Source: Turbatrix aceti (lineage: Eukaryota > Nematoda > Chromadorea > Rhabditida > Panagrolaimidae). From it: 64,000 bases of DNA. The translations under genes were made by a program, and so were the position numbers. The DNA lies in contig OZ017769.1 of the NCBI GenBank assembly GCA_963969345.1, forward strand, positions 3,344,298 to 3,408,297, written 5' to 3'. This document shows, piece by piece, positions 12,327 through 24,966 of this stretch. The notes under the pieces are model-generated. The model saw nothing but the letters and a program-made list of their open reading frames with translations, did no database searches and was not told the DNA's origin. The first letter of the stretch is position 1; every line of letters begins with the position of its first letter.

Positions 12327-12900
12327 CCAATTTCCTTTTTTTTTGAATTTTCCAGAGTTGTTCAATTCGGCAATTTTCAGCGCTCGCTCTGCTCATGCTC
12401 TTTGGGTTTCTAAAATTTTCGCGCTCGCTCCGCTCGCGCTCTTTTATTCCAGGATCCCCTGCTCTTGCTCTGCTCACGCTCGTGAGTCGAGCAGGAGCGA
12501 GCAATGAGCAAACATGGCTCACACATAAAAATGTGAATGTTGAGACACAAATTCAGTTCTTTGCTAAAAGAAAGACCGCATATTGCTTGGAGATACCCCC
12601 AACATCGTGTTTTTGATCGAAACTACCAGTATTTTAATATTTGTAGCACTAAATTTATAGTGAGCAGTGCTCATTTTAAAAATTTCTCGCGCTCGCTCTG
12701 CTCGCGCTCTTTGAGCAATTCAATTTTTCCTGCTCACTCTACTCACGCTCATTGAGCTCTCCATTTTTTTGCGCTCGCTCCGCTCGCGCTCGTGAGCAGA
12801 GCAGGAGTGAGCAGTGAGCAGGAGCAAATTGGTGAGCATCGAACAACTCTGGAATTTTCTTAAAAATTCAAAAAAAGGAAATTTTTTTTGCTTAAGAGCA
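12327..12900. repeat. Fold-back element with GCTC-rich arms
   Basis: Near-identical inverted ends: CCAGAGTTGTTC at 12352-12363 on the left matches GAACAACTCTGG at about 12840-12851 on the right. The similarity continues outward through a T-rich tract (AATTTCC plus a T run). Between them lie many copies of GCGCTCGCTCYGCTCGCGCTC-type units in both orientations, some joined to the complementary GAGCAGGAGYGAGCA. No reading frame of transposase type is present. It looks like a non-autonomous fold-back or MITE-like element with internal amplification of a short repeat. Confidence 0.6.
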
Positions 12901-13841
12901 AAAGACTCAAAAACGCTCAATTACATTTATTTTGACAAATCCGGCCTATCAAATTATGACAATTTTTCGAGCGGACGGACACCAAATATTTTTAATAAAA
13001 ATTTTTGAACGGAAATCAAAGAACTTTTTTGAAGGTTTTTTTTACGATACTCTGCAAAACAAAATTTTCCTGCAATCAAAAAACGATCAATTTTATGATT
13101 TTTGACAAATCCGCCCCAAAAAATGCTCAAAAAACAAATTTTGCCAATATGAACGTAATCAAAAACAACTGCGGCAAATACGCACGTTGCGGCCATGCTG
13201 TGTGCCTGATGTGTTTTTTGTTGCTCTGTGCACCAAGTTTCGGCCGTCCAGCCGCACGATGCACTTGGGCGTTGGTTCGAGTTCTTTTTTTTTCTCCACA
13301 CTCTGTGTGGGTTATCACGTCGTCGTGGTTCGACGACACCAAGAACACAACACGCCGGACCCGACGATCTATTTTGTTCGTTTTTCTTCTTCCGTGCTAG
13401 CGTACGTACACGAGGTCGACCGGGGCGAGCGCTGAGGCCGCCGCGGTTGGTTTTTTCTCTTTTTTTTTTTTCCTTTCCCCTTTTTTCTCGCGTTTTGCAC
13501 GCACCCAGTCGGCCCCTGCCCCATTCCTCTCTGCCCAGCTAACTGACTGAAACAACGATTTTTTTTTTGACGTCTCGGATAGCGAAAAGAAACGTGCTTT
13601 TACACTACATGCCTGGCTGGAGTGGGTAGGCTGAGGGAAACAAACCCTGCTGAACCTGGCCTCGAATGATCGTGGGGCCAGGCCAGGCTATTGATTTAGG
13701 CGACCTAGGAGCAAGAAACACACTGGCCTAGCAGTTTCGTTTTGTTCTCTGTTTTTCGCTTGTTTCGGTGCACAATGGCGTTTGCATGCGTTTTACGTGC
13801 AATTTTTTGTAAATAAACTGTTTTTTTGGAAACTCCTTTTT

Positions 13842-13854
13842 CAGGTTCGTGAAC
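13842..13854 (+). promoter_or_regulatory. Probable spliced-leader acceptor of GOT2
   Basis: TTTTTCAG followed by GTTCGTGAAC and the ATG at 13855. The 10-nt leader is typical of a trans-spliced nematode message. Confidence 0.5.
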
Positions 13855-16800
13855 ATGCTTACCCGCTCGATCCCAAAGACTCTTTTTGCGTCCGCTCGCA
13901 GCAGGTATGTCACTTTTTGAAATTTTGGGATGATCCGAACTGATTTCATGGTTTTCGGAGATTTTATAAAAGCAAATAGTAAATTTTGCATTAAATCGTC
14001 AATTTTGAACGCATTTTTGGGGTTCTGAACCAAAAACTAGCCTAAAGGAGTTCAAATTGAGCGTTCAATTATGTTAATTTCATCTTTGGCGTAAATTTGG
14101 TTAGATTGGTTAGATTGAGCATTTTTTGGGGGGTACAGCACAGAAGTTACGATCATTGGCCTATAAAAGGAAGCCTAATTAAAAACTTTCAAGTGCAGAA
14201 AAAATAGGATTTTCTTTTGGTAACCTTTTTTTAAAATTTAAATTTGATATAAACTGACAATGATACGATTTTGGAAATGATTTGAGCGTAATTTTTCACA
14301 GTTTCACATTTTTTAGGGTAAAAACACATTTTTTGCCCTGACATTTTTTTAATTTCAATTTTTTTAACTGATAATCCGACAATTTTTTTATTTTGTACTG
14401 AATTGAACTGCGTTTTCAAATTTCATATTATTTTTGGGGTAAAAACTGAATTTTTCCGTAAAACTGCATTTTCCAGCCCAAATTACCCAAATATTCGATT
14501 TTTAGCTCCGCCTGGTTCTCCCACGTGGAGATGGGCCCCCCTGACGCGATCCTTGGCGTGACTGAAGCCTTCAAGCGTGACACGAACCCGAAGAAGGTCA
14601 ACCTCGGCGTCGGCGCCTACCGCGACGACCAGGGCAAGCCCTTCGTCCTGCCGAGCGTGCGCACAGCCGAGAAGGCCATCCTCGAGGCCCAACTCGACCA
14701 CGAGTACACGACGATCGCCGGTATCCCCGAATTCACGGTCCAGGCTGCGAAGCTTGCCTTTGGCGATGGCAACCCGATTCTCGAGGCCAAGCGCAACGCT
14801 ACCGTCCAGACTATTTCGGGCACTGGTGCCCTCCGAGTTGGCGCTGAGTTTCTGTCCAAGTGGTTCCCGGGCAACAAGACCATCTACCAGCCCGCTCCTA
14901 CCTGGGGAAATCACGTTCCTATCTTCAAGTTTGCCGGCGTTGATGTCAAACAATACCGGTACTACGACAAATCCACCTGCGGATTCGACGAGGCCGGCGC
15001 TCTCGCTGACATTGCCCAGATCCCGGAAAAGTCCATCATCCTCCTCCACGCCTGCGCGCACAACCCGACCGGCGTCGATCCCACCCCTGAGCAATGGCTC
15101 AAGATCGCGGAGGTCGTCAAGAAGCGCAACCTCTACGTCTTCTTCGACATGGCCTATCAGGGCTTCGCATCGGGAGACATCAACCGCGACGCGCACGCTG
15201 TCCGCTACTTCGTCGAGCAGGACCTCCCGATCGTCCTCGCGCAGTCCTTCGCCAAGAACATGGGTCTCTACGGCGAGCGTGTCGGCGCTTTCACCGTCGT
15301 CGCCAAAGATCAGGATGAGCAGGCGCGTCTTCTCTCTCAGCTGAAGATTCTCATCCGTCCGATGATCTCCAACCCTCCGATTCACGGTGCTCGCATTGCT
15401 ACCAAAATTCTTTCTGAACCCGCGCTCCGTGAACAGTGGTATGTACTTTTTTGGGAAGAAAATGGCAATTTGGGGGCAGCAACAAAGGACAAACAGCTAT
15501 TTTGGGCAAAAAATGAAGAAAAACGGTTTTTAGGCGAACATAAATTAAAAACGGCTTTTTTTACGTACAAATGAACAAAAACGATTTTTTGTAGTAAAAA
15601 ATGAACCCAAAACAAATTTTTTTGATAAAAAAAATGAACAAAAAAAGAACGTAGGAAAATTTATTACTTTTCGATTGAAAATGTGAAACGTTATTTATTC
15701 GCTTTGAGATTCCATGACAAATTTTACGTTTTATCATACTTTTTTACGGTAGCAAGGTGCGATTTTTATTACTTCTTGTTTTGCTTTCTACTTTTTCGTG
15801 CCAGGATTTCTAGATTGTTTCTTTTACGATATTTTTTGAAATTAGTTTTCTTATTTTATTACGGTAACATGGTTTAAATTTTGTTACTTCAGGTTTTATG
15901 TTTAGCTTTTTCGTTTCAGGATTTCTAGATTCTGTCTTTTACGATTTTTTGCAACTCGTCCCCTTTTGGTTGCCAAAAAACTTCATTTTTTCTTCTTTTT
16001 TTTTCATTCCCAAGTTTTCTTTAACACATTTCGTTCCAAATTTGACGAAAATTAGTTTATAAAAAGGGAACTCACACCTAAGTAGTCACAAAGCCACAAA
16101 AATAAGCTGCTTATCTATTTTTTTCTAAACTTTATTTTGGCCCCCAAGTTTTCGTACATACGTCTTGCGTATTTACGGACGGCCATCATTGTCGTTGTTG
16201 TCGTTTTCTAACTAAATACTCTAAAGATAGGCAAAAGAGGAGAAAAACAATTTTCTTGGATTTGTGCGTATCCGTCAGTTTTTTGTTCGTTTTTTTTTCT
16301 CTCCCCTATTTTTCTCGTCTTTTGTCTGGCCGTTGTCCAAAGAAAGTAGGGGGCCTACGCAATTGCCCAATTGCTGCCGTTCTCTTTTTTCTTCTTCTTT
16401 CCCCAAAATGAAAAATATGGAGTTGTTGCACACAGTGAATTTTTTTTCCGCCTTTGTTGCCTATTTGAAAGGCTTGCTTGCTTTTTTTTCTTACCCTCCC
16501 TCCTGTTCTGAGAATTTGGGACAAGGATGGATGAAAGGAAGCAGGAAAAGACAATGAAAATTCGGAATTGGGACTTTTGTGGGAAAACATAAAAGCATGT
16601 GACTAAATATTTACAGTTGCACCTGGATGACTGAAAGTCATTTTTTTAAAGTCAAAAATATTTTGTAGGCTGAAGGATGTCAAGGGCATGGCTGATCGCA
16701 TTATCACGATGCGAACCACGCTCAAGGATCTGCTTGCAAAGGAAGGATCGATTCGCAACTGGGAACACATTACCAACCAGATTGGCATGTTCTGCTTCAC

Positions 16801-19800
16801 CGGTATCAACCCCCAGCAGGTTTGTTGGCTTTTTTGGAGGAAATTTGTTCCGGGCTGTCTCAAGAACATAGAAAAAAAGGAAAAAAAGGATGATTGCTCA
16901 TCCCAACTTTTTTTTTCTTTAAACTTTCCTGAAAAGTTGATTATTTGCAACAACGTCGACAACAAGTCGTCATCGCAATCAGCTGACGACTGCTTGTACT
17001 ATTTTTGGGGGCTGAGCTGGCATCCCTCATTTAAAAAAAAAAAAAAACAAATGAGGGAGGGGACAGTCGAATAAAAAGTATAGTATGCTTTTTTTGTTAC
17101 GCAACACCAGTTTTGTTTGATTCCCGTGTAGTGCGTGCCTCATAGTCCACTCCGTCTCGGGAGATCGCTTTTTATCGTCGTTGCCGTCGCATTTGCCGTT
17201 GTTGTTGTCGTTGCCGTTGCCGTTGCCGGTGCTGGTGCCGTTATGACACAGTGATAGCTGCCCTCGAATGTCCCGTCCTGGCCTTGGCGACAACGACAGA
17301 CGCCAACCGTGGTCGTGGTCGTGGTCGTTTCCGTGGCTCGGCTCTCCTTACGCGTATTTTATTTTATTTGATAGTTTATTTCTTCGAATGAGTATTTAGC
17401 AGCAGTATATACATAGTTCAAGCACATATACAACATAGCAGCGGGACTCGGAAGGACACGATTTGCCCCGAAAGCGTAAATAAATATTCTTTGGTTGTTC
17501 TGACGCTGTTTTATTTTAGTTTTTTTTTTCTTCAGTCGCTTTTTTTTGCTTCCAGGCAACAAAGAGACCCTTTATGACCCCTAGTTGCGCCTTCCGACCA
17601 GTGCCGCTTCCCTACTAAATGCTACCGATTGATGTCTCATGCCCTTGCAGAGCCCCTCCGGCGTTTGCGTTTGCATGAAGCGACAAATCGTTGTACTTAG
17701 GATTTGTCGTTTTATTCCCCATCCAACTGTCGGGACCGGACGCCGATGGTGGTGATAGCGGGGGATGGGGACTGGATGTGAGTCTCGTGACTGCAGTTTC
17801 GTTTTTCGAGCAGGCTTAGAATCCGGAAATGTGTGTTTTTTGCATCTCCCATCGTCCTAACCGATGATACATTTATTTGTGTATTCGAGTAGCGTAGACA
17901 AAAAAACGGAGAGGAGAGGAACGCAAAATGAACCAAACGGATGTGTCCTTCGCGTGGTCGGCTGCATCTTGCGTATTCGGGAAGGTTCGGCTTCTTCTTC
18001 GTTTTCAATCGGCTCAACGAAGTGTAATAGAATCACTCATGCGCCCGCGTCCTAGGGAAGTGCCGTAACTGACTGACGACGACAACGACGACGACGATGT
18101 CGTCGCCTGCGGGTCGTTCGTTCGTTTGCTGTAGTTGTCGTCGTCTTCTTCGCCGTAGTCGTCGCACGTGAGACGTATATGTATGTAGAAACGACTTTTT
18201 GAAGTCTTTTTGTTCATTTTTTTCCTAGGCGTCGTTAGATTTTTTTGACCTAAACTATTGTCTGCGGAGTTTGACGAGGAAGCCGGAGCCTCTATTTATA
18301 CTGCTTATCCTCCTCATCCTCATCTTTATCCTCAGAAGCGCAAATTGCCAAAATCACATTGACAAAAAGAATGCATGCAATTTGCTTTTCTCCTTTTTTT
18401 TCGTCGGTGACCCGCCTTTTTCCTTTGTTTTGTTTTTATCCAAGTAAGGCTTTTTTCTTTGAAGCTTCGATGCTCGGTGAGGAGTTCTAGGATCTTGAAC
18501 GGAGAGGAGAATAGGGTCAGCGCGGCATGCATCCAGGAAGCTACATACATACGTGTCGGCTTTGACCCCGTAGCTGCCGCCGCTGCCGTTTGCTTTCTTC
18601 TTCTTCTTTTTTGTCGTATTCTTCCTCGAACGCCTCAGGAGAGCGGAATGAAATTTTCTTGTTCTGTTCATCAAAGTGCGTGGGACTCGTTCTAATCCCC
18701 TCTCTTCTTCGAAAATTCACGTTTTCACTGCTCAAGGCAACACGTTCGTTCGTTCGTACATACTTTTCGAAGAATTTTGTAGCTGGAGGGTGATGAAATC
18801 GGAGGTCATCAGCTAGGTTCAGAAATCCCGATGACCTTCGATTTCTGGAATCCACGTTAGGTTTTGCTGGACGCTAAAAGTTTTGGAAGGGTAGGATCCT
18901 TTTTTCTTAGGATGTCGTCTTTTTTTAGAGCTGACATGAGATGGGAACCTACGCAATTAGGCCACACGGGTGTGGACGATGCGGAGGAGTGCGACCGTAC
19001 CCTAGCCCCCCCCCCTTTCCCCTCCTGCCGAAGAAGAAGAAGAGGAGTTTAGACTTTCGTGTTGCGTTTGTTTAGCCCCCCCCCCCCTCTGTAGCTTGGC
19101 TCGTCTTTTACGCGTAGGAAGGAGGATGCTCACTTACAAGACACGAGCAAGTGATGAAGTTCGTGCCCGTGCCGTCGGCGAGACAGCTTTTTGCCTCAAA
19201 AAACGACCGAAAATGGGCGTCGGCGCCAAACGAATTTTTGGTAATTCGATCTAGTCTCACATCGGTTTCGTGCGACTTTTTTCTCTCCTACTTTTTTTTT
19301 CGTCGTCGTTGTCGTCGTCTACCGTGTTGTGTCAGTCAGGCGAGTCTCGGATGGCAGAGCCGCTGTTCTTTCTTTCTGTCAGCTAGTCTTCCTCACACTT
19401 TGTGTGTTCGTTCCCAAGGTGGCGGTAGTAGTGGATGAGCTTGACTAGGCTGGTTGATGGCTGTTGTGGTTTGTTCATTGGCACAAACCGACGCCGTTCA
19501 AGACGAAGGGCGGAGTGGGGGGCCAAGATTGGCGAGGCAAGGAGGCGAACGCGCGCGCGCGTTGACAAGCTCTTTCCTCCTATCCTTCCTGACGTCTGTC
19601 TACGCTAGCTGGCCTACATAGGAGTGAATTGACGAAAAAAAACGAGGCGTCCTAGAAGAAGGAGGGGAACAGTTAATTCACTTGACAACTAACTCACTCT
19701 CCTTTTTTTATGGTTCTTTTTTATGTTTTGGCTTGGCCGGGCCGATGCGGAGGCCGTCGAAGGCAGCGAAGGCCGACGTGACTCGTCAAAAGTGCCTTCT

Positions 19801-22800
19801 TGCGTTTGTGTCCGCGTCCGCGTCCGTCGCTTGCTTAACTGCAAGAAAAGGCTGCTAGCAGCATTTAGATTTTTTTTTTCGGGGGCCACGAACGATGGCA
19901 TTCATTGTGCGTAGATGTTGTAGCCCTCAGGCTCAGGCCAAGGGGATAGATGACTCGTTTGTCGGCGTTTATAGTTTTTTCAGACGCATAGGGAGGGGGA
20001 CGACCGCGTGTTTGATGTCACGATGACTTGGCATGGCCTTCGCCATCGCAGTGAAGACTAAGTAAGACGGGATGGAGACTTTGGTGACGTTTATTTTTTG
20101 GCACGCACAAATTCGCTTGGTCCAACATGACCCCCCTCCCAGTTGGGTCGTCGTCGTCGTCTTCTCGGCCGACCACCACTACCACTACTTCCTGTTAGTG
20201 GTCGTCGTGCTAAACTGTTGAAAGTCGTTGAAAGTTCTCTCTCTCTCTCTCTGTTTTTTTTTGGAAGTCCTTTTTCTTATCCGTTGGCCACATCGTGGAC
20301 GGACATTTCATTTCATTTCTTGTAGCCACCAATTATTTACATGATTTTGCATTTTTTTTACGGTTCAATGACGTTTTTCTTGTACAGTAAAAAAAAATTG
20401 TGAATGCCCCACTTTTTTTTTTGTTGGTTCGTTCGACGTGGATACTAGGTGCCGTTGAAGGCGAAAACGAAAACGAAGGCGAGCAGGGTTATGAAACTTT
20501 AATAGGTTTTTTTGGAGCAAAAATACATATGAATGAATGCATCTTTGCTCTATCATCTTTTGTCTTGCATTTTCTTGTCTTGTTCGTCCTTTGTTGGGGA
20601 TTACGGGGAAGGTTTCGCTCTGCTGGTCATCTAACTAACTTGTCAATTATGCCGTCCTTTTTCTGCTGCTGCTGATGCACTTTTTGAAAGGGTGGCATCC
20701 ATCGTAGGCCTGGGGCAACTTGGGTTACGATAGTTTTCAATTTTCGTTGTTGTTGGTCGTTTTTGAACCGGAGTTCATAATTCAATATTCTTATTTTTTG
20801 TTGGGTTTTTTTCTGCCTTGTCTTGTCTTGGTTTGCCAAAATAGGAGCACTGGGAGCATTTAGCCACCCTGAATAGCCATTATTGGTTGGTAGTCGACGT
20901 GCGAACAGCGAACCGCGAACAAAGACCCTCCAGACCCTAGGCAAAAAAAATATAAAGTTTGGACGCCCCCCCAAACCCCCAAATCCCCGAGTTATTTATT
21001 ATTTTTGTGCATTTCACATTTTTTATTATGTTCTAATTGAAGACCCATCTATCTGTAAAAAAATGACTGACGAGCGTTTTTGTTGGTCTACAAAGGCATC
21101 CCCGCAAACAAGAAAAACAACTGAACTGACAGATGGGCGACCAAGATAGGATAGAAGGGAACTGGAACTGTCTGTTTGACAAAAAGAGCCATAGAGCCGT
21201 TTTTTGTGAGCTACGAGCTTGTTTGGCAGCTTGGCAGCGACCATACGGAGGCAGAGCGTTTTTGAAGATGGTCCGATCTGCATCTCCCTCCCTCGAGGGA
21301 CTCCCAATTCGCCGAAGACCCGCCTAGGCCGTCTGCGTGTGTCGGCGCCGCTGCTGCCGACGCACGTGGCGAGAACGAGAACGAGAACGATCTCTGCTTC
21401 GCAGCTTGTTTCTTCTGCTTCTGCGTTTGCATTTGCGTTTTTGGACAAATTGCACGCAGCAGGCGACCTTTTAAAGTCTGGGGCATTTATTTATTTGGGT
21501 TGAAAAACAAAACAAACGTCGTGCCGAGTTGTATTGTGCCCGGAGGCCTCGATGAAGGTAAACATGGTCTTTTTCGATTGCTTTTAATGACGTGTTTTTT
21601 TGGTTGGATCTGGTTTGTGCTTTGGTCTTTTGGTGGCATTTTTTGCTCGCTGGAGGGGTGGATGGATGCAAAATCATTGGCGTCAGCAGCCTGGATCCTG
21701 GAATTTATCTGGGGTCAGGTCAGGTGTCATCTTCTGCAGAAAAGACGTCTTTTTTCTGTCTTCTGGTTTTTTCTTACACTATTTATTTATTTGATTGTTT
21801 TTTTTTCGGGTCATGTCATCCGACCGGGTCTGCTGTCAGTCAACCAACCTTGAGTCTTGTTTTTTGGTGGTTTTTGGGGACATGTCCTGAACGGCACCCG
21901 ACTCTGGGTAAATATCGCTGGTCCAGATGCAGTCACTTTTTTGATGGCGTTTGCATGCTTTGGGTGCAAAAAGACGGTCGGTCTTTGGCTTCTCATCCGG
22001 GTTTCGGGGTCGTTGGTTGTCTTCTTCGTTTTCATTTTTCGTTTTTCGTTTTCTGGGATCCAAGAAAAACTAACTACGTGAGTTTTCACCCCTTGCCATG
22101 GCACGTAGAACACCCACCCCACCCCTCAGGGCAGTGTGATCTTTTTTTATATATTTTTTACAAACCCTAGCCTTAGGCCTTAAAAAAAGTAGACACTAAA
22201 TGAATATTGTATTAGGCCCCCCCCCCGTTCGAGGATTGCGGGTGTTGGTTGGGTGCGGCACACTTGTGGGACTGGGACTATCCTAGAGTGCATGCATGCA
22301 GCGAACGAAGGCCGGCACACGTGCATGACACCCTCCTTCTCCTGAACTTCCCTTGCTCGTGCCAGGAAGGAGAAGGAGGGGGAGGGAGGCTACCACTTTG
22401 TTGGCACACGGCACGGGGCTTCTTGCCCAAGAAAGGGGGAAAGGAAAGAAAAGAAAGGAAAAGCAAAGCGAAGACTTACTTTCCAAGTCGGCCGCCTTGT
22501 TTATTTTCTTCTTTTCTTGTTGCATCCTTTTTCCGGGGCCAACTGAACTTTTTTTTTGCCAATCCGGGCTAATGCGGCGTTATCGTTAATTCCATACTTT
22601 GCTTAGTTTTTTTTTTTTTACCAGTGTGCATTTTTTTGTAAATTAGTTGTTTTTGGCCCCGGAACGGTGATTAGGCGGCGCAAAAAAACTTGAGCTGGGG
22701 CGATGGATGGAGCAGCCGGGATTACGGCACGCATTCGTAAACAGCACGCTGAGCGCTGGCCATCGAGCACCGAGCGGACGCGTCTGAATCTGCAAATCTT

Positions 22801-23119
22801 AGCGCTTGGCGAAAAAAAAAAGTATTCAGAAAAGTGGAAAGAAAAGTGGGCAAACGAAGTATATCACTTGAAAAGAAGAGACAGCCCGGAACTAAATATC
22901 ATCTAATAAATATATGTAGATAATATTTTTCCTCCCCTCCCATAACTAAGCCCCCATAGGCATGACAAATGTTTCATCCTCGCTCCCTGCTTCTAGGTGG
23001 AACGCCTGAACAAGGAATTCAGCGTCTACCTCACCAAGGACGGCCGCATCTCCGTTGCCGGCATCTCATCCAACAACGTTGCCTACTTTGCCCACGCTCT
23101 CCACGAGGTCACCAAGTAG
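13855..23119 (+). CDS. GOT2: Mitochondrial aspartate aminotransferase
   Basis: Exons 13855-13904, 14506-15438, 16669-16819 and 22997-23119 join in phase to 418 aa. The enzyme interconverts aspartate plus 2-oxoglutarate with oxaloacetate plus glutamate, using PLP, in the mitochondrial matrix (malate-aspartate shuttle). The start [17 protein letters not shown] is a basic, Ser-rich targeting peptide. The mature part begins [18 protein letters not shown], as in GOT2 of other animals. Family landmarks: [31 protein letters not shown], and [17 protein letters not shown] with the PLP lysine. The last exon ends [17 protein letters not shown] and then HALHEVTK. Length is close to the usual 410-430 aa. 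The final intron is 6.2 kb, far longer than the coding sequence. Confidence 0.95.
16820..22996 (+). other. Very long last intron of GOT2
   Basis: 6177 nt with no exon I can support on either strand. It contains simple repeats: CCGTTG-type at 17190-17255, GAC/GTC-type at 18065-18165, CT at 20227-20252, and C-runs near 19005-19090 and 22216. There is a small hairpin with a poly(A) loop at about 17018-17060 (CCCTCATTT with AAATGAGGG). Several GC-rich, CpG-containing patches (17150-17350, 19250-19600 and 21240-21460) are unlike the surrounding AT-rich introns and could be regulatory. Confidence 0.5.
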
Positions 23120-24966
23120 ACGATGAAGATGAATCAGCGCACGACGAACAAGAAAGCTTCCGGTCCACCAGGATAGAAACTGTGTTGATTGTAGCAATCA
23201 AGCTGGCTCCTGTTTTCATATCCGTCCCTTTCCCCGTTTTTTCCCGAACTCCCCCCTGTGCCCGGCTCTCTCAGGCACCGGTGTTCAACCCCTCCAGCTT
23301 GATTGTGTTTTTTTCCAGTTTTTTTATTTTTTTTCATTATTTACTATTTAGTTTTTGTTCTGTTCGATGCATTAGAATGCAAAGGTCGGCTTTGTTCGTT
23401 CGTTTGTTTTTTTGAGGGTCATCGGGACCGGGATCCGAGATGGAAAAGTCATCAATCAGGGTGTTGTCAGGAAGTATCTTGCCTCAGGAACGAACCAGCG
23501 AGCAAAAGGCAAACTGAGGTACGTACGAAAAACACATTTCGTTAAAACATTTATTTTTTAAGCCAATTTTTTTGGTTTTTTTTTTGATGATGATGGCATG
23601 CATGTTTACCCGAATTTTTAAAGCTGGGAAGGAAACGGAACAGAATCGAATATTCAATTGAATTCCCAGCCTTTAGTCGGTTGTAAACATTTTTGGATCT
23701 AATTTTAGAATTTCTGAAAAGAAATTTTTTTTTTTAAGGTTTTTTTTCTCAAAAACTCAAATGTTGCAAAACAATTTTTTTTGGGAGGGTACTGGAATTT
23801 TTTTGGGGACTAAAAGGTTACCGGCTGCCAAAGCGGAGGGATGACAGGTGGGAGGTCATCAATCATATTTTTCTGGAGGTGTCTTTAAGCAGGTAACCAG
23901 CCAGGTGGATGATCACGGAGGAAAAAAAAGAAGAACAAATGTGTGGGTTGAAAAAAAATTTAATAAAAGTTGACTGGCTAAAGGCAACTTTCCGGACTTT
24001 ACGGGGGCACCTGGCCAGGTATGTAGGATAGCTTGGTCGTGGCAGTGACCTGGCTTTGTGCCATTTGGGTATGGCAATGCCACGTTGCTGTTTTTTTTCA
24101 CATTGACTCTTTGTCATTGTTTTTTTGGACGTTTTGAAGAGACAGAGAAGGATTAGCGCGGAGCGATGACTTGATTGACGGCCAATATGCGTCATTGCGA
24201 CACGACCAAAAAAAACTAACTGCGCGCAGTCCAGTTCGGCGTTAGTTGTTGTGCCGTATTATATTTATTAGGGGCAGTGGTAGGGCTTCCCCGGGCAAAT
24301 ACTAGCAGCCAAAGTAGCCGGCTATCAATAATTTTGACGTCTGCATGACCTGACGTCACGGATGGACAGGCAGGTTCATCGTTCATTTGTTTGCGTGGTG
24401 GCCGTGGCCCTGGTTCATTTGGCTTGGAGCATCTCACACGTGTAATCCGTGTCCTCGGCCAACTTGTGCATGTACATATTTAGTTTTTTGAGGAATTAGC
24501 AATGTAAAGCACGCACACACGCGCAGGGTGGGGGTGCTTCTTCTTCTCACGCCCGCTCGCTCGCTTGCCCGGTCGGGTCGGGATGCGGTGGATGAAGGGC
24601 ATCCATTCGGGATGCCCTCGACGCGGCTTGGCTTTTCTTTCGTCTTCCCTCTTTTCCTCTCGGCGCCACCACCACCACCGCGAGCGACAGTGGTGGTCGG
24701 TTGCGCACCTTTCGCGCGGACAAAGGTGCATGCGCATGTAAAATATTCGTTCTTGGGCGGTTCAATGATTTTTTAGGACCGCAAATTTTTTTTTGCGGTG
24801 TAAAAAAAATTTTTGAGGTTAAGTGTACAAAAATTTTCTTTAAAAATGCCAATCGCGTTTTTCCGTCCAATTTCACACTTTTACGCGGACGTGTGTGGTC
24901 CCATGAAATCGACCACCCACCCCGATTTTCTGTTAACCCGCCCCAACTTTGTCAGATGACGTCAGA
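23120..24966. other. Intergenic region before the exchanger gene
   Basis: GOT2 3' UTR and spacer. T-rich tracts occur at 23560-23760 and GC-rich DNA at 24530-24720. I see no exon with splice sites. The promoter of the downstream exchanger should lie in the last few hundred bases. Confidence 0.45.

Larger units (their letters stand above)
11679..13854. other. Repeat-rich region between the Lys/Ser-rich gene and GOT2
   Basis: It contains a CTG-type trinucleotide run near 11716-11736, several diverged copies of a motif like TTTTGAAGTTTTTACACTGG (about 12050, 12285 and 13030), and the GCTC-rich fold-back element at 12327-12900. Around 13160-13450 the DNA is GC-richer but has no convincing exon. 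A TTTTTCAG acceptor ends at 13844, ten bases before the GOT2 start codon. Confidence 0.45.

Noticed and set aside
16820..22996. Numerous 60-190 codon frames inside the GOT2 intron
   Set aside because: Low-complexity, phenylalanine- or arginine-rich translations without splice signals; shadows of simple sequence.
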